Shown piece after piece: positions 58,427-64,000 of a stretch of 64,000 nucleotides of DNA. Below the pieces are notes generated by a model. The model worked only from the letters and a program-made list of their open reading frames with translations, was not told the DNA's origin and searched no databases. The number at the start of each line of letters is the position of its first letter. Position 1 is the stretch's first letter. Position numbers and translations under genes: made by a program. Source of the stretch: Pichia kudriavzevii (Eukaryota; Ascomycota; Pichiomycetes; Pichiales; Pichiaceae); contig NC_042507.1 of the NCBI RefSeq assembly GCF_003054445.1, positions 124,001 to 188,000 of the forward strand. Direction: 5' to 3'.

Positions 58427-61027
58427 ATGAAGGAGTCTTATCACTCTCCTTCGAGATATTTCAAATGGACCGAGAGACTCCGTCCGGGGAAGAAGAGGGA
58501 GAAAAGTTCCCCCCCTTCAGAACCATCCAAGATATCACGGAATACAATACCCAATAATCTGGAGTCCTCCACTTCACTAGAAGAGGGCGCCTCGACTAGA
58601 TGCACCTGTTGTGGAACGCTCCTTCGCTACCCCAAGGACCAGGTGAGAATCAAATGCTTGAACTGTAACACCTATTTCACCCTGAATTTAGATGTGCCCC
58701 CATTCCCTACTGTTGCGAAATCGGCAATATTTGATGACCCAATACCGTTGGCAGGGTACAACACCCTCAAATTGGCAATACAAAAGGACAGGGATCTCTT
58801 AAAACAGAGCTTGTCTTCTAATGTCTCACCCTCTGTGTCTTCTAATTCCCCGATTTCCTCGTCAAATTCCTCACATAGAGCCTCTACTCATATATTATAC
58901 CCTAATGTTGAAAAACTGGTTGAAAAATCCTTTGGTTCCTTAGAGAACTTGAACTCTTGCTTCCAGCTAGATACAAATAGACAAGTACATCCACCTTCTC
59001 CAAATCTCAACATAAGAGATATTAGAAAGTTTTATACCCTACTACTCGAATTACCATCAAAGAGACCCATCTTTAAGCTTTTGACTTGTTCTTTGTACCT
59101 CCTGAAACATCCACCTCTCAATCTTGAATTCCATCAGTTGAATTGGATCCTGATTCTTCTGGAGAACCCATTATTATATGAATCAATAACATCAAATAAC
59201 CGCTTATCTCCACATTTTAATGAAATCTCCTTTGAAATCACTAGACGTTTGATTGGTATATTGTCAAATGTGGATGAATCTTGCTACTTTTGTTTGATCC
59301 ATTGGTGGTCTAAACTCTCACAATCAGATCGTAGGCGTAAAATAGAATATGTCAATTTATATCTAAATTTCCACATTACAAGGTTATATACCCATTGTTT
59401 GAATGAAAAATTAGGCAAGAGTAAAATCACTTTTAAAAATACTGAAAACAATTACAACTATAAAAAACCTTTTGATGCAAATGTCAAATTGCAAATTGGG
59501 TTCTACAGTGAATGTTGGCACTTGAAAACCGCATGTAGAGTGATGTCTTTTCTATTTACCGCAAATAAAAGAGCCACTCATCAATTGCCTGATTCTACTT
59601 TCTATAATACGTTGGTAGACTTTGTTAACCTTTACCAAGATTATGATATCTGGCAATTCAACAACTCCTACGATAAACATGAACAACATTATGATCATTG
59701 TCATAACCCCAATTCTAATTTTCGCCCAATGATCTCGGATATACTGCTTATGGATTACAATAAAAGTTACTTGGGCATCTCAATTCAGGACGGTGTCTAT
59801 AAACGTTCACAATTCACCTTTTGTTCATACCCATTTTTAATTTCTTTAGGTTCCAAGATCTCCATATTAGAACATGAGAGTAAACGTGTCATGGGTCTAA
59901 AGGCGGAAGAGGCCTTTATTTCTTCAATAATTGAGGGGAAAAACAGTGATATTTACTTTAAATTATCAATAAGAAGAAACGATATTATTCATGACTCATT
60001 GATGCAAATTAGGTCACACCCTACAGAAGTTAGAAAGTTGTTAAAAGTGGAATTTGTTAATGAACCAGGAATTGACGCTGGTGGGTTGAAGAAAGAATGG
60101 TTTTCACTTCTCACCAAAGAGTTATTTGATCCACTAAATGGATTAATCAGCTATTCAAATGAAAATTCGGTCGCCTACCTTACGACCCACCATAATCCAA
60201 GAAAAATAGCTTATGAAAGCTACCATCTCTTGGGGATTGTTTTAGGTATGGCAATTTATAATTCTATCATTCTGGATATTCATTTTCCGCCAGTCATTTA
60301 TAAAAAATTGCTTGGCTTTGAAAGCTCTTTTGATGATTTGAAAGAGATTGAACCTTTACTATGGAAAAATTTGAAATCTTTAATCAATTTGAAAGATGCG
60401 GGAACTTTGGGATTAAGTTTTGAGGTGACAGTTGAAGATGTTACTGGCCAACTAAGAAATTATGAGTTGATAAAAGGCGGCTCAAATATCAAGGTCACCA
60501 ACGACAATAGGCTTGAATATATTTTAAAATATTCAAAATTTCTTTTGGATGGTATAATAGATAAACAATTTGGACAATTTAAACGAGGCTTTGATCATGT
60601 CATGGGCACTCCTTCATTTACTTTGTTTACCCCCAACGAGATTCAGAAATTGGTGGCTGGAGATGAAACTTTTGAAAATGACAAATACGACGTGGATATA
60701 TTGGAGAGCATCTGTAAATTGAAGAACTGCAAGAAATCTGACAATGTGGTGGTTTGGTTTTGGGAATACTTTAGAGACTTATCAGTGAAGAAACAGAGGA
60801 AACTAATGAGGTTTGTGGCAGGTACTGATCGAATCCCTGCTACCGGTCTCCAAAGTATGCAGCTTAAGATATCAAAATTGTATGACACTGGGAGATTCAG
60901 CAATAGGTTGCCTGTATCGCACACATGCTTCAATGAGTTGTGTCTCTGGAATTATGAATCCAAAGAAGTATTAAGGGATAAACTAGATATGGCAATATCC
61001 GAGAGTGTGGGGTTTACATTAAAATAG
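58427..61027 (+). CDS. HUL4: HECT E3 ubiquitin ligase Hul4
   Basis: The 866-residue protein (yeast Hul4 is 892) has an LSD1-type zinc ribbon near the N-terminus (CTCCGTLLRYPKD with Cys59, 61, 62 and CLNC with Cys77, 80), a central helical region, and a C-terminal HECT domain (about 555-866). HECT landmarks are LKVEFVNEPGIDAGGLKKEW, HLLGIVLGMAIYN and the catalytic SHTCFNELCLWNY with Cys834, followed by a C-terminal Phe near position -4 (GFTLK). Hul4 is a nuclear ligase linked to protein quality control and transcription-related functions in yeast. The full HECT domain with active Cys is intact. It is convergent with the MCY1-type gene at 61101, 73 bp between stops. Confidence 0.93.
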   Translation: MKESYHSPSRYFKWTERLRPGKKREKSSPPSEPSKISRNTIPNNLESSTSLEEGASTRCTCCGTLLRYPKDQVRIKCLNCNTYFTLNLDVPPFPTVAKSAIFDDPIPLAGYNTLKLAIQKDRDLLKQSLSSNVSPSVSSNSPISSSNSSHRASTHILYPNVEKLVEKSFGSLENLNSCFQLDTNRQVHPPSPNLNIRDIRKFYTLLLELPSKRPIFKLLTCSLYLLKHPPLNLEFHQLNWILILLENPLLYESITSNNRLSPHFNEISFEITRRLIGILSNVDESCYFCLIHWWSKLSQSDRRRKIEYVNLYLNFHITRLYTHCLNEKLGKSKITFKNTENNYNYKKPFDANVKLQIGFYSECWHLKTACRVMSFLFTANKRATHQLPDSTFYNTLVDFVNLYQDYDIWQFNNSYDKHEQHYDHCHNPNSNFRPMISDILLMDYNKSYLGISIQDGVYKRSQFTFCSYPFLISLGSKISILEHESKRVMGLKAEEAFISSIIEGKNSDIYFKLSIRRNDIIHDSLMQIRSHPTEVRKLLKVEFVNEPGIDAGGLKKEWFSLLTKELFDPLNGLISYSNENSVAYLTTHHNPRKIAYESYHLLGIVLGMAIYNSIILDIHFPPVIYKKLLGFESSFDDLKEIEPLLWKNLKSLINLKDAGTLGLSFEVTVEDVTGQLRNYELIKGGSNIKVTNDNRLEYILKYSKFLLDGIIDKQFGQFKRGFDHVMGTPSFTLFTPNEIQKLVAGDETFENDKYDVDILESICKLKNCKKSDNVVVWFWEYFRDLSVKKQRKLMRFVAGTDRIPATGLQSMQLKISKLYDTGRFSNRLPVSHTCFNELCLWNYESKEVLRDKLDMAISESVGFTLK

Positions 61028-61100
61028 TAGTAAGGTGAATTGTATATTAATATTTACTGCATAACGTATTTATAGACAAGGTTCAGAAGGAAGGCGTTGC

Positions 61101-62201
61101 TTATTCTAAACTGGCATATTTTTTCAAATGCTCTGGAATATCCTCATACAGGTTCTTTTCAATCAAAAACTTCTTGGAGAAAATCTTACTTGCATATTTA
61201 TGGGCAGAATCCGCTAGAATCGTGACAACATTGGAACCTTCTGGCAAAAGTAAAGCTGCTTCGACGGCACCAGCAACATTCAATCCAGAGGTGCCACCCA
61301 GGAATAAACCTTCCTCGTCGATCAATTTGTAGACCATGTTGAGCGACTTTTGATCTGCGATCAAGAAGGAGTCATCAGCTAGTTTGATATCTTGCGCAAC
61401 GTTATTAGTAACCCTACCTTGACCAACACCTTCGGTGAAAGAGCCTCCTTCTCTTGCCAAACTTTCACCGTTTGTCTTGACGTAGGAGTATAAACAAGAT
61501 CCTGGTGGCTCGGTGATGTAAGACTTGACTTTTGGATTCACTGTTTTCAAATACCTCGTTATACCAGACCAGGTGCCACCGGAACCAGAGGAACAGGTGA
61601 ATGCATCAACTTTACCGTTAAGCTGGTTCCAGATTTCAGGCCCCGTGCTTTCAATATGGGCCTGCCTATTGTCTAAATTGTCGAATTGGTTAGTCCAGTA
61701 TGCGTTTTCCATACTTTCTGCGTGTCTTCTGGCCTTATGATTGAAATTTTCAGGATTGTCAAATGGCACAACAGGAACAGGATGAACTTCAGCGCCCAGT
61801 AATCTTAGGGTCTCCATCTTAGCAGGCGATTGAGTGTTTGGCATATAGATGACACACTTGTACCCCTTGGCACGACAAATGTGCGCCAACCCAATACCAG
61901 TGTTACCAGCGGTACCTTCAACAATAGTTCCACCTTGCTTGATGTGTCCCCTCTCTTCAGCCTTCTCAATGAAGAACAAGGCAGCACGGTCCTTGACAGA
62001 ACCACCGGGATTCATCCATTCGGCCTTACCATAGATGTTTCTACCGGTCTCCTTGGACAATTTCTCAAGCTTCACCAAGGGAGTGTTACCAACAGCTGAT
62101 AGAATACCATTTTCAGTGGTTATTGCCGATTTGTTGATAGTATAGGACATTCTAGCAGCTCTTGTGGTGTGAAAGAGACGAATACCTGACAAGGGAGTCA
62201 T
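61101..62201 (-). CDS. MCY1: MCY1-type cysteine synthase-like protein, copy A
   Basis: A 366-residue fold type II PLP enzyme of the Mcy1 (YGR012W) group. The Schiff-base Lys is Lys70 in NPGGSVKDR. The substrate loop is [12 protein letters not shown] (about 94-105), and the PLP phosphate loop is SSGSGGTW (about 208). The N-terminus [20 protein letters not shown] is basic and hydroxylated and resembles a mitochondrial signal; Mcy1 in S. cerevisiae has been placed at the mitochondrial outer membrane and annotated as a putative cysteine synthase. Whether it makes cysteine from O-acetylserine or O-acetylhomoserine, or acts otherwise, is not shown by sequence. The second copy (62803-63906) shares about 70% of residues by eye. 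Upstream DNA has a TCACGTG site. Confidence 0.9.
   Translation of the reverse strand: MTPLSGIRLFHTTRAARMSYTINKSAITTENGILSAVGNTPLVKLEKLSKETGRNIYGKAEWMNPGGSVKDRAALFFIEKAEERGHIKQGGTIVEGTAGNTGIGLAHICRAKGYKCVIYMPNTQSPAKMETLRLLGAEVHPVPVVPFDNPENFNHKARRHAESMENAYWTNQFDNLDNRQAHIESTGPEIWNQLNGKVDAFTCSSGSGGTWSGITRYLKTVNPKVKSYITEPPGSCLYSYVKTNGESLAREGGSFTEGVGQGRVTNNVAQDIKLADDSFLIADQKSLNMVYKLIDEEGLFLGGTSGLNVAGAVEAALLLPEGSNVVTILADSAHKYASKIFSKKFLIEKNLYEDIPEHLKKYASLE
61976..62078 (-). repeat. Near-identical 103-bp tract shared with 63681-63783
   Basis: By direct comparison this coding stretch differs from 63681-63783 at one base (62031 A versus G). It encodes about residues 42-75 of both copies, including the Schiff-base lysine. 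Flanking coding sequence of the two genes differs much more at synonymous sites. The pattern suggests local gene conversion after duplication. Confidence 0.75.
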
Positions 62202-62802
62202 TGTTGCCGACCTAGTTGGAGAAACTTGAAATTTGAGTCAACTTTGGATAAGCTCTGACAAGACAGAAAAGTGTGGATGCCAATTCACAATTAGTCGTTG
62301 ACCTACCTGAATCCATGTTCCGATAGAGAAAAAAAAAACATCTCGGCTTAATGTCGAAACTGGCAATTCACCTTAACTTGATAACAGTCCTCGTTATAGT
62401 CAGACCCAGCACTACATTGCCTCTACAAACCGCAAGACTACGACTCAGGCGGCAGCGTGACCTTCTTCGCAGTAGTTGCATACCACGCAGTCCTGTTCTA
62501 TAGGAGCAAAAGGGTCCACCCCCCAACACAGAAAAGAGAGAGAAACTGACAACGAGGAGAAAGACAAAATGTTGTTACTGTAAACTGCAACAAGTCACGT
62601 GCCGTTGCGCAATTTGCCAATATCGAGGTTTGCAAATCAACATGTTTCTCTTTGTCTTGCCCTGCTTTGCATTACACTGCATTATCGACTCTCTTCTTTG
62701 GCTATTTCTATCCTAGTTTTGGGTGCTATTAATCTGAAACATTACATACATCATTACAGAGCCGGCGCCAATTGGAGACCACTCGTGGAGTTGTCGACCG
62801 TC
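62202..62802. promoter_or_regulatory. Promoter of MCY1-type copy A / terminator of copy B
   Basis: No gene is seen. TCACGTG at 62595-62601 matches the Cbf1 E-box and lies about 395 bp upstream of the copy A ATG. AAAAGTGTGG at 62267-62276, close to the ATG, is one base off the Met31/Met32 core AAACTGTGG. Both are typical of the sulfur-amino-acid regulon, but their use here is inference. Confidence 0.5.
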
Positions 62803-63906
62803 CTATTCCAAGCTAGCATATTTCTTTAGATGGTCTGGAATGCCATTGTATACACCTCTATCTTGTAAGAAGGATTTAGAGAAGAGCTTCTGTGCGTACT
62901 TGTGAGCGGAATCGGCAAGAATTGTAACAATCGTAGAGCCTTCAGGAACTCTTTTTGCAGCTTCAACTGCACCACAGACATTCAGTGCAGAAGTTCCTCC
63001 AACAAAGAGACCTTCTTCGTCAATCAGCCTGTAGAGCATATTAACGGAATCTTGATCTGGAATCAAAAAGGCATCCTCCACCAGGTGGATATCATGTGCA
63101 ATGTTCCCCGTGACACGGCATTGGCCGGCACCTTCAATGAACGACTGGACGCCTTCGATTTCGGTGCTCTTAAACCCGGATTTGACGTAGTTATAAAGGG
63201 AAGCTCCAGGTGGTTCTGAAATGAAGGACTTAATTTGTGGATTCTGGTCCTTCAAAAACCTCGTGACACCGGCCCATGTTCCGCCAGAACCTGAGGCACA
63301 TGAAAAGACATCGACTTTACCCTGAGTCTGTGCCCAGATCTCCGGTCCAGTTGTTTCAATGTGTGCCTGTCTACTCTCCAAATTGTCAAATTGGTTGGTC
63401 CAGTATGCGTTTTCCATACTCTCGGCATGTCTTCTTGCCCGTTGGTTGAAGTTCTCCGGATGGTCAAATGGTACAACAGGAACTGCATGAACTTCGGCAC
63501 CTAGCAACCGAAGCGTCTCCATCTTGGATGCAGATTGCGAGTCTGGCAAATAAATGACACATTTGTACCCCTTGGCACGGCAAATGTGTGCCAACCCAAT
63601 ACCGGTGTTGCCGGCTGAACCTTCGGTGATTGTTCCACCAGGTTTGATTAGACCCTTCTCCTCGGCCTTTTCAATGTAAAACAAGGCAGCACGGTCCTTG
63701 ACAGAACCACCGGGATTCATCCATTCGGCCTTACCGTAGATGTTTCTACCGGTCTCCTTGGACAATTTCTCAAGCTTCACCAATGGAGTATTCCCTATGG
63801 CAGATAAAAATCCATTTGCAACCGTGGCATGTTTGTTCAACTTGTAAGATGAGGTTGCCAATGGTTTTGCCGAATGAAAGAAACGAACGGTACCCTTGGA
63901 TAGCAT
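62803..63906 (-). CDS. MCY1-type cysteine synthase-like protein, copy B
   Basis: The 367-residue paralogue of the adjacent gene, same strand and order. Lys70 in [21 protein letters not shown] and ASGSGGTWAG are conserved, and both proteins end HLKKYASLE. Its own N-terminus (MLSKGTVRFFHSAKPLATSS) also looks like a mitochondrial presequence but differs fully in sequence from copy A, so the leaders have diverged while the core has not. A 103-bp coding stretch (63681-63783) is nearly identical in DNA to copy A (61976-62078). Upstream DNA in the window is only 94 bp, so its promoter is not visible. It has no signs of decay; all active-site residues are present. Confidence 0.88.
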   Translation of the reverse strand: MLSKGTVRFFHSAKPLATSSYKLNKHATVANGFLSAIGNTPLVKLEKLSKETGRNIYGKAEWMNPGGSVKDRAALFYIEKAEEKGLIKPGGTITEGSAGNTGIGLAHICRAKGYKCVIYLPDSQSASKMETLRLLGAEVHAVPVVPFDHPENFNQRARRHAESMENAYWTNQFDNLESRQAHIETTGPEIWAQTQGKVDVFSCASGSGGTWAGVTRFLKDQNPQIKSFISEPPGASLYNYVKSGFKSTEIEGVQSFIEGAGQCRVTGNIAHDIHLVEDAFLIPDQDSVNMLYRLIDEEGLFVGGTSALNVCGAVEAAKRVPEGSTIVTILADSAHKYAQKLFSKSFLQDRGVYNGIPDHLKKYASLE

Positions 63907-64000
63907 TTTGAATAGTTTAATAGTACAATTTACTGAAAAGCTCTCTGATGATCACTGCAAACTCCGGTTTACAAGGTACTGTTTCTCCTCTTCCCACCTG

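Noticed and set aside
1-64000. RNA-decay gene cluster (DCP1, MOT2, RAI1, DIS3, MRN1, RNA14)
   Set aside because: The genes are spread among unrelated ones on both strands; there is no shared promoter or operon-like spacing, so chance is the simplest explanation.
1-64000. Horizontal transfer or biosynthetic gene cluster
   Set aside because: Every recognised gene is a standard fungal family, and no region differs clearly in composition from its neighbours; the tandem cysteine-synthase-like pair is explained by local duplication.

Overview
The window reads as an ordinary, gene-dense chromosome segment of a budding yeast (Saccharomycotina), probably Pichiaceae and plausibly close to Pichia kudriavzevii; the genus is an inference from overall protein character, not from a search. 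Supporting signs are AT-rich DNA, almost intronless genes, one intron with a perfect GTATGT/TACTAAC/TAG set (FUR1), and single-copy fungal housekeeping genes. CTG codons sit at conserved leucines (ELK motif of RAI1 at 36219, VLAQI of PIM1 at about 5110), which argues for the standard code and against the CUG-Ser clade.

I support 29 protein genes, one cut by the left edge. From left to right: RNA14 (3' part), FUM1, PIM1 and DCP1 on plus; SPT20 on minus; MRN1 and an FCY2-like permease on plus; an MDG1/CRP1-like gene on minus; a DUF1749 hydrolase, an ECM3-like carrier and BRL1 on plus; MOT2 minus, KAP114 plus, RTF1 minus, an RMD1/RMD8-family gene plus, GUS1 minus and RAI1 plus; GCN20, DIS3 and CNS1 on minus; a DHA2-type MFS transporter plus, URB2 minus; NUP85, spliced FUR1 and ARP1 on plus; an HCM1-like forkhead gene minus, HUL4 plus; and two tandem MCY1-type cysteine-synthase-like genes on minus. 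No tRNA, rRNA, CRISPR array or intact mobile element was found.

The genes do not form one pathway. Recurring themes are RNA 3' end formation and decay (RNA14, DCP1, MOT2, RAI1, DIS3, MRN1), chromatin and transcription (SPT20, RTF1, HCM1-like), nuclear transport and pore assembly (KAP114, BRL1, NUP85), translation and its control (GUS1, GCN20), mitochondrial metabolism and proteolysis (FUM1, PIM1) and pyrimidine salvage (FCY2-like, FUR1).

I found no clearly new biological system. The points most worth a second look are: the tandem cysteine-synthase pair with a 103-bp near-identical tract and a Cbf1-type site upstream; a shared 10-bp CpG-rich palindrome in two divergent promoters; a cluster of MCB/SCB-like cores upstream of the HCM1-like gene; a perfect 15-unit 9-bp minisatellite inside SPT20; and an FG-containing N-terminal extension on NUP85. 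Start codons were checked by hand. Several long open frames begin at TTG or GTG, and there I moved the start to the first sensible ATG (SPT20, DUF1749, RAI1, MFS, URB2).
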